A DNA stretch of 64,000 nucleotides from Rhodoferax bucti. GTDB lineage: Bacteria; Pseudomonadota; Gammaproteobacteria; Burkholderiales; Burkholderiaceae_C. Made by a program: the position numbers and the translations under genes. How positions within the stretch are numbered: position 1 is the stretch's first letter; every line of letters begins with the position of its first letter. Below, piece by piece: positions 42,224 through 51,072 of the stretch. A model generated the notes under the pieces. The model saw only the letters and a list, made by a program, of their open reading frames with translations, ran no database searches and had not been told where the DNA came from. The stretch covers positions 310,001 to 374,000 of the forward strand of contig NZ_VAHD01000003.1 of assembly GCF_005876985.1 (NCBI RefSeq). The letters run 5' to 3'.

Positions 42224-43735
42224 TCAATCCTCCACAAAAGCCTCCTCGCGCTTAGCCTTGACAGAAGGCAGCAGCACAATCACCAGAAGCGCCAGAGCCG
42301 CCACCAACAGGCTCGCAGACAGCGGCCGTGTCACAAACACACTCCAGTCCCCGCGGGACAGCAAGAGCGCCCGGCGCAGATACTCCTCCATCATCGGCCC
42401 CAGAATGAAGCCCAAGAGCAGCGGAGCAGGCTCCGTCCCCAGCTTGATGAAGAGATAGCCAATCACCCCGAACAAGCCCACCATCCAGATATCGAAGGTG
42501 TTGTTGTTGGTCGAATACACCCCGATCGCACAGAACAGCACGATGGAGGGAAAGAGCCAGCGGTAAGGCACGGTCAAGAGCTTGATCCAGATACCGATGA
42601 GCGGCAGGTTCAGGATCACCAGCATCAGGTTGCCGATCCACATGGAGGCAATCAGACCCCAGAAGAGCTCGGGGTTACTCGTCATCACCTGCGGTCCGGG
42701 CTGGATGTTGTGGATGGTCATCGCACCCACCATCAAAGCCATCACCGCATTGGGGGGGATACCCAGGGTCAGCAAGGGAATGAAAGACGTCTGGCTTCCT
42801 GCGTTGTTGGCCGCTTCAGGTGCTGCTACCCCACGGATGTTGCCCTTGCCGAAAGGTACTTCACCGGGGTTGAGCTTGGTCTTCTTCTCCAGGGTGTAGG
42901 CCGCAAAGGCCGCCATCACCGCACCGCCACCTGGCAGGATACCCAGCAAGGAGCCTAAAGCAGTACCCCGCAGAACCGCAGGAAACATGTTCTTGAAGTC
43001 TTCCTTGGTGGGCAAGAGACCGGAGACGGAGGCCGAGAAGACTTCACGTTCACTCTCGCTCTTGGCCAGGTTGCTGATGATTTCTCCGTAGCCGAACACG
43101 CCCATGGCGATCACGATGAAGCCGATACCGTCGGTGAGTTCCGGAATATCAAAGCTGAAACGGGCCACCCCGGAGTTCACATCGGTGCCCACCATGCCCA
43201 GCAAGAGACCCAGAACAATCATGGCAATGGCCTTGAGCAAGGAGCCCGAAGCCAGCACCACTGCACCGATCAGGCCCAGAATCATCAGGCTGAAGTATTC
43301 GGCAGGGCCGAACTTGAAGGCCAGTTCGGTCAAGGGGCCTGCAAAGGCCGCCAGGATCAAGGTACCCACGCAACCGGCGAAGAAGGAACCCAGGCCGGCA
43401 GCTGCCAGCGCAGGACCGGCTCGCCCGTTACGGGCCATCTGGTAGCCGTCAATCACCGTGACCACCGAGGAAGACTCGCCGGGCAGGTTCACCAGAATGG
43501 CGGTAGTGGATCCACCGTACTGGGCGCCGTAGTAGATACCGGCGAGCATGATCAAGGCCGCCACAGGAGGCAAGGCATAGGTAGCGGGCAAGAGCATGGC
43601 GATGGTGGCCAAGGGGCCGATGCCGGGGAGTACCCCGATCAAAGTGCCCAGCAGACAGCCGATGAAGGCGTAGATCAGGTTCTGGCCGGTGAAGGCCACA
43701 CCAAAACCTAAGGAGAGGTGTTCAAAGAGTTCCAT
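42224..43735 (-). CDS. tctA: Tripartite tricarboxylate transporter, large permease TctA
   Basis: A 503-residue TctA permease with 12 predicted membrane segments. Conserved blocks are IGCLLGTLIGVLPGIGPLATIAMLLP, YYGAQYGGSTTAILVNLPGE and the mirrored GILPGGGAVMAAFAAY. With TctB and the TctC binding protein it imports citrate or another carboxylate by secondary transport. It lies 23 bp after tctB. Confidence 0.94.
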   Translation of the reverse strand: MELFEHLSLGFGVAFTGQNLIYAFIGCLLGTLIGVLPGIGPLATIAMLLPATYALPPVAALIMLAGIYYGAQYGGSTTAILVNLPGESSSVVTVIDGYQMARNGRAGPALAAAGLGSFFAGCVGTLILAAFAGPLTELAFKFGPAEYFSLMILGLIGAVVLASGSLLKAIAMIVLGLLLGMVGTDVNSGVARFSFDIPELTDGIGFIVIAMGVFGYGEIISNLAKSESEREVFSASVSGLLPTKEDFKNMFPAVLRGTALGSLLGILPGGGAVMAAFAAYTLEKKTKLNPGEVPFGKGNIRGVAAPEAANNAGSQTSFIPLLTLGIPPNAVMALMVGAMTIHNIQPGPQVMTSNPELFWGLIASMWIGNLMLVILNLPLIGIWIKLLTVPYRWLFPSIVLFCAIGVYSTNNNTFDIWMVGLFGVIGYLFIKLGTEPAPLLLGFILGPMMEEYLRRALLLSRGDWSVFVTRPLSASLLVAALALLVIVLLPSVKAKREEAFVED

Positions 43736-43758
43736 GGTGCAGTCTCAGTAGGCGGTGA

Positions 43759-44247
43759 TCAGGCGGTGAAGTACGCAGGCCAGACGGGGAACTGCAGCTT
43801 GAGGAGGAGGATGAAGGCAACAAAACTCAGTGCGGCCAGGATGGTGGCAAGAACCGCCACTTCCTTGAAGTTGTGTTCTTCACCGGCGTGGCTGGCGATG
43901 TAGGTGAGCAAATAGATGCCTACGATCAGGCCCAGAGGTTTCAAGCCAATGATGGGCAGGCCACCGATGCAGGCGCCGAACACGAGGTTGGCGGCAATGA
44001 TGAAGAAGAGCGGCTTCCAAGCGAATTTGCCTATTTTGTCGCCATCCGGCGTGGGGGTGAGCATGCTCTTAGCTGCGATGGCACAGCCCAGTACGGTAAG
44101 CATCAGCCCCAGGATGAGCGGGAAGTAGCCCGGGCCCATGCGCGCGCCGGTGCCGATCTGGTAGCCGCTGGCGCCCATGGCAAAGCTGCCACCGACCACG
44201 CTGAACATCAGGCCGGAGTAGAAGTCTTTTTGGCTGTGAAGAATCAC
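43759..44247 (-). CDS. tctB: Tripartite tricarboxylate transporter, small permease TctB
   Basis: A 162-residue TctB protein with four membrane segments. The N-terminal KDFYSGLMFSVVGGSFAMGASGYQIG and GPGYFPLILGLMLTVLG are family hallmarks. The start is not ATG: GTG 44247 is preceded by AAAGG at suitable spacing, and TTG 44253 is an alternative. The frame is open further upstream but without family similarity. It lies between tctC and tctA. Confidence 0.88.
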   Translation of the reverse strand: MILHSQKDFYSGLMFSVVGGSFAMGASGYQIGTGARMGPGYFPLILGLMLTVLGCAIAAKSMLTPTPDGDKIGKFAWKPLFFIIAANLVFGACIGGLPIIGLKPLGLIVGIYLLTYIASHAGEEHNFKEVAVLATILAALSFVAFILLLKLQFPVWPAYFTA

Positions 44248-44279
44248 ATTCAACCTTTGAAATAAAAAACAATGCATCC

Positions 44280-44327
44280 GTGCCCATGTCGGGCACGCAC
44301 CCACAGCAGCCCGAAATCGGGCTGCTG
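44280..44327 (-). promoter_or_regulatory. Tandem hairpins between tctC and tctB
   Basis: Two perfect inverted repeats: GTGCCC/GGGCAC (44280-44296) and CAGCAGCCCGA/TCGGGCTGCTG (44304-44327). There is no T-run on the minus strand. They sit just after the binding-protein gene and before the permease genes, as does the hairpin in the amino-acid operon, so a transcript-stabilising or attenuating role is likely. Confidence 0.65.
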
Positions 44328-44355
44328 CTTATGGAAGAACGGGGGGAGGAAGAGC

Positions 44356-45354
44356 TCAGCTCAAACCATCGGGCTTGATCTGGGCGCGCTCGATCACAGC
44401 CTTCCAGCGGACTTTCTCGGCCTTGATAAAGGTGTCGAACTCTTTGCCTGTGTTGCCGACAGCCAAGGCGGTCTCTTGGGAGAGCTTGTCTTTCACTGCG
44501 GTACCACGCGCCGCCTTGATGGCCTCGGCCTCAAGCTTGTCGATGTTCGGCTTGGCCCATTTTTTGGGTGCCAGCAGGCCGTACCACTGGGTCATCTCAA
44601 AGCCCTTGTAGCCCTGCTCGGCCACGGTGGGCACATCCGGCAACTGGGGCAGCCGCTCAGAAGTACCCGTGGCTATGCACCGCAGCTTGCCCGCCTTGAT
44701 GAACGCCAGCAATGCTGGCGCCCCCACCGAAGCCGCCTGCAAGCGCCCTGCCATCAAGTCAGTCAGCATGGGGCCGGTGCCACGGTAAGGCACATGCAAC
44801 ATGAAGGTACCGCTGACCATCTTGAGGTACTCAAACGCCAGATGCCCCGCGCTGCCATTGCCTGCCGAGCCATAGTTCAGCTGACCGGGCCGCGCCTTGG
44901 CATAGGCCACAAAGTCCTTGAGGTTGTGGATGGGCAGCTCCGGGTGCACCACATAGAGGCTGGGCACTTTGGAAATCAGTGTGACCGGGGCGAAGTCACG
45001 GTCGGCGTCATAGGGCAGCTTGGGGAAGATAAAGGGGTTCACCGCCAAGGTGCCGATATGCCCGAGGATGAAAGAATGCTCGTCGCTGTTGTTGGCCACT
45101 TCCTGCATGGCAATGTTGCCCGCTGCGCCCGGCTTGTTTTCCACAAACACGTTCTGGCCTATGGTTTTGGCCATTTCGCCCGCAATCGCACGCGCCACAA
45201 TTTCGGAGCTGCCCCCGGGCGCAAACGGCACCACCAGCCGCAACGGCTTGTTGGGCCAGGTGCCTTGTGCAAAGGCGGGCGGCAGCCAAAGGCTGGCGGC
45301 GGCTGCGGCACCAGTACCCAGCCAATGGCGACGGTTAAGGGAAAAATCAGTCAT
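44356..45354 (-). CDS. tctC: Tripartite tricarboxylate transporter substrate-binding protein TctC (Bug family)
   Basis: A 332-residue Bug-family receptor. An RR-containing leader (LNRRHWLGTGAAAAASLWLPPAFAQG) looks like a signal peptide that may use the Tat route. Mature landmarks: WPNKPLRLVVPFAPGGSSEIVAR, VENKPGAAGNIAMQEV, LNYGSAGNGSAGHLAFEYLK, HVPYRGTGPMLTDLMAGRL. ATG 45354 fits the leader; an earlier in-frame ATG at 45417 would mask it. It is the first gene of the tctCBA operon and divergent from tctD. Confidence 0.93.
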   Translation of the reverse strand: MTDFSLNRRHWLGTGAAAAASLWLPPAFAQGTWPNKPLRLVVPFAPGGSSEIVARAIAGEMAKTIGQNVFVENKPGAAGNIAMQEVANNSDEHSFILGHIGTLAVNPFIFPKLPYDADRDFAPVTLISKVPSLYVVHPELPIHNLKDFVAYAKARPGQLNYGSAGNGSAGHLAFEYLKMVSGTFMLHVPYRGTGPMLTDLMAGRLQAASVGAPALLAFIKAGKLRCIATGTSERLPQLPDVPTVAEQGYKGFEMTQWYGLLAPKKWAKPNIDKLEAEAIKAARGTAVKDKLSQETALAVGNTGKEFDTFIKAEKVRWKAVIERAQIKPDGLS

Positions 45355-45469
45355 GTCGGTCTCCTTGTTATGGTGAGAATCAAAAAACACTTGCGGCCCG
45401 CATGATGCAAGCGCCAACCTAACAACTTCCTATCAAGACCGCCGCAAGGGCTGACCCATAATCCGGCGC

Positions 45470-46150
45470 ATGCATATCCTGTTGGCAGAGGACGAACACA
45501 GCTTGGGCGAGTGGCTCAGCAAAGCCCTGGAGCAGAGCGGCCACCGGGTCGATTGGCGCAACGACGGCCGCTTGGTCGCCCAGGCCCTGAGCGACACCGA
45601 CTACGACGCCCTGGTGCTGGACCTCGGCCTGCCCGGACGCAGCGGCACCGAAATCTTGCGCAGCCTGCGCAGCCAGGACAACCGCCTGCCCGTGCTGGTA
45701 CTCACCGCGCGCGATTCCCTCACCGAGCGCGTCAACACGCTGAACCAGGGGGCGGACGATTTCCTCGCCAAGCCCTTTGCACTGGCCGAGCTGGAGGCCC
45801 GCCTCACGGCCTTGGTGCGGCGCGCACGCGGCAGCGAACACCCCCGCTTCGCCTGCGGCCCCCTCGCCCTCGACACCGTGACCCGCCAGTTCACCCTGGA
45901 GGGCAGCACCCTCTCACTGTCGCCCCGTGAACATGCACTGCTCAAGGCCCTCATCATGCGCAGCGGGGAACCCCTGTCGCGCCAGCAGGTGATGGACCGC
46001 ATCTTCAGCGACGAGTCCGATGTGCAACCCAGCGCCATCGACATGCTGCTGCACCGCCTGCGCAAACGCCTGGAGTACAGCGGCGTGCGCATCCACACCT
46101 ACCGGGGACTGGGCTATGTTCTGGAATCGGATTCACCAGGCCAGTCTTAA
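45470..46150 (+). CDS. tctD: Response regulator TctD (OmpR family)
   Basis: A 226-residue receiver/winged-helix regulator. The acidic pocket is LLAEDEHSLGEW, phospho-acceptor Asp51 is in LVLDLGLPGRSG, and the Lys is in FLAKPFALAELEARL. The DNA-binding domain contains LSPREHALLKALIMRSGEPLSRQQV and VQPSAIDMLLHRLRKRLE. It is divergent from tctC by 115 bp, so it presumably activates the transporter operon. tctE begins within its 3' end. Confidence 0.92.
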   Translation: MHILLAEDEHSLGEWLSKALEQSGHRVDWRNDGRLVAQALSDTDYDALVLDLGLPGRSGTEILRSLRSQDNRLPVLVLTARDSLTERVNTLNQGADDFLAKPFALAELEARLTALVRRARGSEHPRFACGPLALDTVTRQFTLEGSTLSLSPREHALLKALIMRSGEPLSRQQVMDRIFSDESDVQPSAIDMLLHRLRKRLEYSGVRIHTYRGLGYVLESDSPGQS

Positions 46151-47495
46151 AGTCCGCCTGCTCGTCCTGCTGCTGCCCGCAATGGCACTGGTGACTGCGA
46201 GCAACTTGTGGATGACCCGCAGCGATGCCGCAGCTGCAGCCAATGCCGCGTACGACCGCTCGCTCCTGGGTGCCATCAAGGCGCTGGACCTGAACATCTC
46301 CACCGTGTCCGGCGGGCTGGCAGTCGAGCTGCCTTACCGTTTGTTTGAATTTTTCCAGCTCACCGCCACCGGCAGTGTGTACTTCCGGGTCGCCACGGCG
46401 GATGGTCTGGTGGAAATAGGCAACCCGGACCTCCCGGCGCCACCGTTTCCACTGCGGCCGGGGCACCCGCAGTTTTACGATGCACGCTACTTCGGCGAGA
46501 CCGTGCGCGTAGGCGCCTTCATGCGCCCGCTGGCGCAAGCCCTGGAGAGTTCGGACAGCGGGTTTGTCGTCATCCAGGTGGCCGAGAGCACGGCGTCCCG
46601 CGAGCAGTTCACCGCCGGTTTTTTACAACGCAGCCTGCTGCGCGACATCGCGTTTCTGGCCGCCATGGTGCTGGTGGTGCTCGTCGGGCTGCCGCTGGCC
46701 CTGCGCCCGCTGTCCCGCCTAGCCCGCCAAACGGCGGAGCGCCGTGCCGACGATTTGCGCCCCCTGTCGGTGCAAGACTTGCCCAGTGATGTGCGCCCCT
46801 TGGTCGACGCCATCAACCAACAATTGCAACGCACCGACGAGCTCATGGCCGAACAACGTGGCTTTGTAGACGATGCATCGCACCAACTGCGCACCCCCTT
46901 GAGCGTGCTGCGCGCGCAGCTGGACTACATCTTGCGGGAGCGCGATCCGGCGGCCAAGGCACTGGCGCTGCGGGCTTTGTCTGATGCACTGGAGGCCGCC
47001 ATCCGGGCCACCAACCAACTGCTGGCACTGGCCCGCAGTGACACCGGGCTGGCCCAATCCGAGCAGTTTGACCTTGGTGCGCTGACACGCGAAGTGGCCA
47101 TGGAGTTGATGCCCCTGGCCCGCGAACGCGGGGTGGACTTGGGCGTGGAGGCGCCGGAGGCCGCACTGCCCTGCACGGGCGACCGCGGCTTGCTGCGCCA
47201 AGCCCTGCTCAATCTGACCCACAACGCCATTCAGCACGGGCGCGACCACGGCACCGTCACCCTGCTTGCCGCCCACAGCGCAACGGAATACCAACTACAA
47301 GTCATGGACGATGGAGATGGCATGGATGCAGACCTGCTGGCACGCGTAGGCCAACGCTTTGTCAAAGGACGCCACAGCAAGGGCTCGGGCCTGGGCATGG
47401 CCATCGCCCGCTCGGTGGTGGAAGCCCACGGCGGGCAACTCAGCGTCACCCTGTTGCACCCCGGCCTGTGCGCCACCCTGAGGTGGCCGGCATGA
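46116..47495 (+). CDS. tctE: Sensor histidine kinase TctE
   Basis: A 459-residue membrane kinase beginning at ATG 46116, overlapping tctD by 35 bp. Two membrane helices (about residues 12-33 and 175-197) flank a periplasmic sensor domain of the 2CSK_N type. A short linker leads to HisKA with VDDASHQLRTPLSVLRAQ (His256), and the HATPase domain has LTHNAIQHG, DDGDGMDADLL and GSGLGMAIARSVVEAHGG. It senses a carboxylate, alone or through a binding protein, and phosphorylates TctD. Confidence 0.92.
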   Translation: MFWNRIHQASLKVRLLVLLLPAMALVTASNLWMTRSDAAAAANAAYDRSLLGAIKALDLNISTVSGGLAVELPYRLFEFFQLTATGSVYFRVATADGLVEIGNPDLPAPPFPLRPGHPQFYDARYFGETVRVGAFMRPLAQALESSDSGFVVIQVAESTASREQFTAGFLQRSLLRDIAFLAAMVLVVLVGLPLALRPLSRLARQTAERRADDLRPLSVQDLPSDVRPLVDAINQQLQRTDELMAEQRGFVDDASHQLRTPLSVLRAQLDYILRERDPAAKALALRALSDALEAAIRATNQLLALARSDTGLAQSEQFDLGALTREVAMELMPLARERGVDLGVEAPEAALPCTGDRGLLRQALLNLTHNAIQHGRDHGTVTLLAAHSATEYQLQVMDDGDGMDADLLARVGQRFVKGRHSKGSGLGMAIARSVVEAHGGQLSVTLLHPGLCATLRWPA

Positions 47496-48499
47496 AGCGC
47501 TTTGCTCCACCCTACGTGGCATGTGCGCTGGTATGGCTAGGGGCCTGCGTCGGTACTGCCCACGCTGCGAGTGCCGACGGGCGGCGCTGCGTAGCCCCCG
47601 CCAAACCGGGGGGAGGCTTCGACCTGACCTGCCAGCTCACCCGGGACATGCTCGCCCAAGCCACCGGCGGCCGTGCGCCCTTGACGATTGCCTACCAACC
47701 CGGAGGCATAGGCGCGCTGGCCTTCAAAGCCACGGTCAACCAAGCGGCGCCGGATGGCAAAACGGTGGTGGCATTTTCTTCCGGCTCCCTGCTGAACCTG
47801 GCCCAAAACCGCTTCGGCCCCTACACCACGCGCAGCGTGCGCTGGGTGGCCGCCGTGGGCATGGACTATGGCGTGGTGGCGGTCTCGCGTGAGTCCCCCT
47901 ACAAATCGCTGCCACAGCTTTTGGAGGCGTTGCGCGCGCAGCCGGCCGGCATCGTCTTTGGTGCGGGCGGCTCTATTGGTAGCCAGGACTGGATGAAAGC
48001 CGCCCTGCTCGCCCGCGCAGCCGGTGTCAGCCACAAGGTGATGCGTTTTGTGGCGTTTGAAGGGGGTGGCGAAGCGCTCTCCGCACTGGGCGACAACCAT
48101 GTGCAAGTGCTGGCCGGCGACGCCGCCGAGGTGGGCCGCCAGATCGAGCAAGGCGTGGCGGTGCGCGTGTTGGCGGTACTGGCCGACAAACGGCTCGGCG
48201 GACGCTGGGCCAGCGTGCCCACGGCGCGCGAGCAGGGCTACGACATGGTGTGGCCCATCCTGCGCGGTCTTTACATGGCGCCAGGGGCTCCGGAGCGCGA
48301 GTACAAAGAGTGGGTGGACGCCCTCGGCAAAGCCGCCAACCAGCCGGCCACCGCACGCGCCCTGGCCCGGGCCGGCATGAACCCGGTGTGGCTCACCGGG
48401 CGCCCGCTGGAGCAAGCGGTGGACGAGCAAGTCACCCAATACCGCCAGCTGGCCGCCGAATTCGGCCTCGCCCCGCGCGCCAATGCCACACCGCCCTGA
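47492..48499 (+). CDS. Second TctC/Bug-type binding protein, coupled to tctDE
   Basis: A 335-residue Bug-family receptor. ATG 47492 overlaps the tctE stop (ATGA), and a signal peptide runs to TAHAAS (residues about 1-28). The family segments are CVAPAKPGGGFDLTCQLTRDM, IAYQPGGIGALAFK, VFGAGGSIGSQDWMKAALLARAAG and WPILRGLYMAPG. No permease genes follow. Because it is translationally linked to the kinase rather than to tctBA, I infer a signalling role, presenting ligand to the TctE sensor domain. The Bordetella BctC/BctE pair is a known precedent for such contact. Confidence 0.88.
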   Translation: MKRFAPPYVACALVWLGACVGTAHAASADGRRCVAPAKPGGGFDLTCQLTRDMLAQATGGRAPLTIAYQPGGIGALAFKATVNQAAPDGKTVVAFSSGSLLNLAQNRFGPYTTRSVRWVAAVGMDYGVVAVSRESPYKSLPQLLEALRAQPAGIVFGAGGSIGSQDWMKAALLARAAGVSHKVMRFVAFEGGGEALSALGDNHVQVLAGDAAEVGRQIEQGVAVRVLAVLADKRLGGRWASVPTAREQGYDMVWPILRGLYMAPGAPEREYKEWVDALGKAANQPATARALARAGMNPVWLTGRPLEQAVDEQVTQYRQLAAEFGLAPRANATPP

Positions 48500-48511
48500 C
48501 GGCCGCCTCGC

Positions 48512-49675
48512 TTATCGTGCGCCCAAGCCCATGGACCGCGTGATCACTTCTTTCATGATCTCGTTGGTGCCGCCATAAATGCGCTGCACGCGGGCATCGG
48601 CATAGGCGCGGGCAATCGGGTACTCCCACATATAGCCGTAGCCACCAAACAGCTGAACGCATTCGTCCATCACCTTGCATTGCAGGTCGGTGGTCCAGTA
48701 CTTGGCCATGCTGGCCGTGGCGGTGTCGAGCTTGTCCTGGCAAATCAGCTCGCAGCATTTGTCCACAAATACGCGGGCCACCTGCACCTCCGTCTGCAGC
48801 TCCGCCAGGGTGAAGCGGGTGTTCTGAAAGCTGGCCACCGGTTGGCCAAACACCTTGCGCTCTTTCACGTAGTCCACTGTCCAGTCGATGGCCGCTTGGG
48901 CCGAGGCAACGGCACCAATCGCAATCTGCAAGCGCTCCCAGGGCAGCTGCTCCATGAGGCAGATAAAACCCCGGTTTTCATGCGCTTTGCCGCCCAGCAA
49001 GTGCTCAGGGCCCAGCTTCACGTTGTCAAAAAACAGCTCGGAGGTGTCTTGTGCCTTCATGCCCACTTTTTTGAGGCGCTTGCCCACACTAAAGCCCGAC
49101 ATGCCGCGCTCCACCAGCATCAGGCTGGTGCCTTTGCCGCCTGCCGCCGGGTTGGTCTTGGCGACCACGACCACCAAGTCCGCGTGCCAGCCGTTGGTGA
49201 TGAAGGTCTTGCTGCCGTTGAGCACATAGCTGCCGTCAGCCTGCTCCAAGGCAGTAGCCTTGATGCCCTGCAAGTCTGAGCCCGCGGCGGGCTCGCTCAT
49301 GGCAATAGCGCCCACCATTTCCCCGCTGGCGAGTTTGGGCAGGTAGCGGGCCTTCTGCGCCTCGGTGCCGTAGTGGAGGATGTAGGGCGCCACAATTTCG
49401 CTGTGCAGCCCGAAGCCTATGCCCGTGGTGCCGGCACGCGCCAGCTCTTCCATCTGCACCACCGAATACAGCTTGTCCGCCTCCGAGCCGCCATAGGCCT
49501 CGGGCATGGACATGCACAAAAACCCGTTCTCTCCGGCTTTGCGCCACACCTCGCGCGCCACATAACCCTGCTCTTCCCACTCGGCATGGAAGGGGCTGAT
49601 TTCTTTCTCCACAAATTTGCGGAAGCTGTCGCGGAAGGCTTCGTGGTCGGGGGAAAACAGGCTGCGTTCAATCAT
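48512..49675 (-). CDS. Acyl-CoA dehydrogenase (long-chain/isovaleryl type)
   Basis: A 387-residue flavoenzyme for the first beta-oxidation step. FAD/substrate blocks: MSMPEAYGGSEADKL, AIAMSEPAAGSDLQGIKATA, SKTFITNGWHADLVVVVAKT, QLFGGYGYMWEYPIARAYAD, RIYGGTNEIMKEVI. The base usually found as Glu before GT in short-chain enzymes is Gly here (YGGT). Glu in LPWERLQIA occupies the position used by long-chain and isovaleryl-CoA dehydrogenases. ATG 49675 follows GAGGAAA. It is divergent from the thiolase gene. Confidence 0.92.
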   Translation of the reverse strand: MIERSLFSPDHEAFRDSFRKFVEKEISPFHAEWEEQGYVAREVWRKAGENGFLCMSMPEAYGGSEADKLYSVVQMEELARAGTTGIGFGLHSEIVAPYILHYGTEAQKARYLPKLASGEMVGAIAMSEPAAGSDLQGIKATALEQADGSYVLNGSKTFITNGWHADLVVVVAKTNPAAGGKGTSLMLVERGMSGFSVGKRLKKVGMKAQDTSELFFDNVKLGPEHLLGGKAHENRGFICLMEQLPWERLQIAIGAVASAQAAIDWTVDYVKERKVFGQPVASFQNTRFTLAELQTEVQVARVFVDKCCELICQDKLDTATASMAKYWTTDLQCKVMDECVQLFGGYGYMWEYPIARAYADARVQRIYGGTNEIMKEVITRSMGLGAR

Positions 49676-49706
49676 GGGGTTTCCTCGGGTCGTTGAATTT
49701 ATTTTT

Positions 49707-49724
49707 ACAAAGCAAATGCTTGGT
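49707..49724. promoter_or_regulatory. 18-bp inverted repeat between divergent beta-oxidation genes, candidate operator
   Basis: ACAAAGCA (49707-49714), AA, TGCTTGGT (49717-49724): arms match at 7 of 8 positions. It is the clearest palindrome in the 122-bp gap between the acyl-CoA dehydrogenase and thiolase starts, in an AT-rich patch that also holds TATACT (49733-49738). Size and symmetry suit a TetR-family fatty-acid regulator. The regulator is not in the window. Confidence 0.5.
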
Positions 49725-49797
49725 GAAATGAATATACTGCATTCCAACTGAAAAAGCAGGCCCTGACCTGCGCCCGCACATCCCGAGGAGACACCCC

Positions 49798-51003
49798 ATG
49801 AGCGAAGCATTTGTGTTTGACGCCATCCGCACCCCGCGCGGCAAGGGCAAGAAAGACGGCAGCCTGCACGAGGTCAAGCCCGTCACTCTCTTGGCCGGCC
49901 TGCTGACCGACTTGCAGCAGCGCCACGGCTTTGATACGGCTCGTGTGGACGACGTGGTGATGGGCGTGGTCTCCCCCGTGGGCGACCAGGGCGCCGTCAT
50001 CCCCAAGGTGGCCGCGCTCAAGGCGGGCTGGGACTTCCAGGCCGCGGGCGTGCAGATCAACCGCTTCTGCGCTTCCGGCCTCGAAGCAGTGAATATGGCA
50101 GCGCAAAAGGTGCGCTCGGGTTGGGAAGACCTGGTGGTGGCCGGCGGTGTGGAGAGCATGAGCCGCGTGCCGATTGGCTCCGACGGCGGCGCCTGGGCCA
50201 TGGACCCCGAAACCAATTCGCAAACCCTGTTTGTGCCGCAAGGCATTGGCGCCGACCTGATCGCCACGCTGGAAGGCTTCACCCGCGCCGATGTGGATGC
50301 CTACGCGCTCGAGTCCCAGCGCCGCGCCACCAAGGCGCAGGCGGCGGGCTACTTTGATGCGTCCGTACGGCCCGTGAAAGACGCGCTGGGCCAGACCATT
50401 CTGGCGCGCGACGAGTTCATCAAACCCGGCACCACGCTGGAAGGACTGGCCGGGCTCAAGCCCGCGTTTGCCGACATGGGCGGCATGGGCTTTGACGCCG
50501 TGGCGCTCACGCGTTACCCGCAGGTGGAGCGCATCCACCATGTGCACCATGCGGGTAACTCGTCGGGCATTGTGGACGGCGCAGCCGCCGTGCTGGTGGG
50601 CAACGAGGCCGCCGCCAAGGCGCATAAATTGACGCCGCGCGCCCGCATCGTCGCCACCGCGCTGAGCGGTGCCGACCCCGCCATCATGCTCACCGGCCCC
50701 ATGCCCGCCACGCGCAAGGCACTGGCCAAGGCGGGGCTGACGGTGGACGATATCGACCTGTTTGAGGTGAACGAAGCCTTTGCCGCCGTGGTGATGCGTT
50801 TCATGAAAGAGATGAAGGTGCCGCACGACAAGGTGAACGTGAACGGCGGCGCCATAGCCATGGGCCACCCGCTGGGCGCTACCGGCGCCATGATTCTGGG
50901 CACGCTGATTGACGAGCTGCACCGCCGCAAGCTGCGCTACGGCCTGGCCACACTGTGTGTGGGCGGCGGCATGGGCATTGCCACCATCATCGAGCGAATT
51001 TAA
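49798..51003 (+). CDS. fadA: Acetyl-CoA C-acyltransferase (3-ketoacyl-CoA thiolase)
   Basis: A 401-residue thiolase performing the last beta-oxidation step. The nucleophile Cys91 is in [16 protein letters not shown], the His in [18 protein letters not shown], and the second Cys in [11 protein letters not shown]. The family length is complete. It lies 69 bp upstream of the multifunctional FadB/FadJ-type gene on the same strand, the gap being mostly a dispersed repeat. Whether it is the FadA or FadI ortholog cannot be decided from sequence alone. Confidence 0.93.
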   Translation: MSEAFVFDAIRTPRGKGKKDGSLHEVKPVTLLAGLLTDLQQRHGFDTARVDDVVMGVVSPVGDQGAVIPKVAALKAGWDFQAAGVQINRFCASGLEAVNMAAQKVRSGWEDLVVAGGVESMSRVPIGSDGGAWAMDPETNSQTLFVPQGIGADLIATLEGFTRADVDAYALESQRRATKAQAAGYFDASVRPVKDALGQTILARDEFIKPGTTLEGLAGLKPAFADMGGMGFDAVALTRYPQVERIHHVHHAGNSSGIVDGAAAVLVGNEAAAKAHKLTPRARIVATALSGADPAIMLTGPMPATRKALAKAGLTVDDIDLFEVNEAFAAVVMRFMKEMKVPHDKVNVNGGAIAMGHPLGATGAMILGTLIDELHRRKLRYGLATLCVGGGMGIATIIERI

Positions 51004-51005
51004 AG

Positions 51006-51061
51006 CACTTTTGGCCTCTAGCGCCCGTATTCATTGCGTAAGCAGCTCCTAATTCAATAGC
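51006..51061 (+). repeat. Dispersed palindromic repeat, copy 6
   Basis: CACTTTTGGCCTCTAGCGCC (51006-51025), TTGCGTAAGCAG, CTCCTAATTCAATAGC ending at 51061. It fills almost the whole gap between the thiolase stop and the start of the next gene, leaving no obvious ribosome binding site for the latter. Confidence 0.85.
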
Positions 51062-51072
51062 ATTCACCGACC

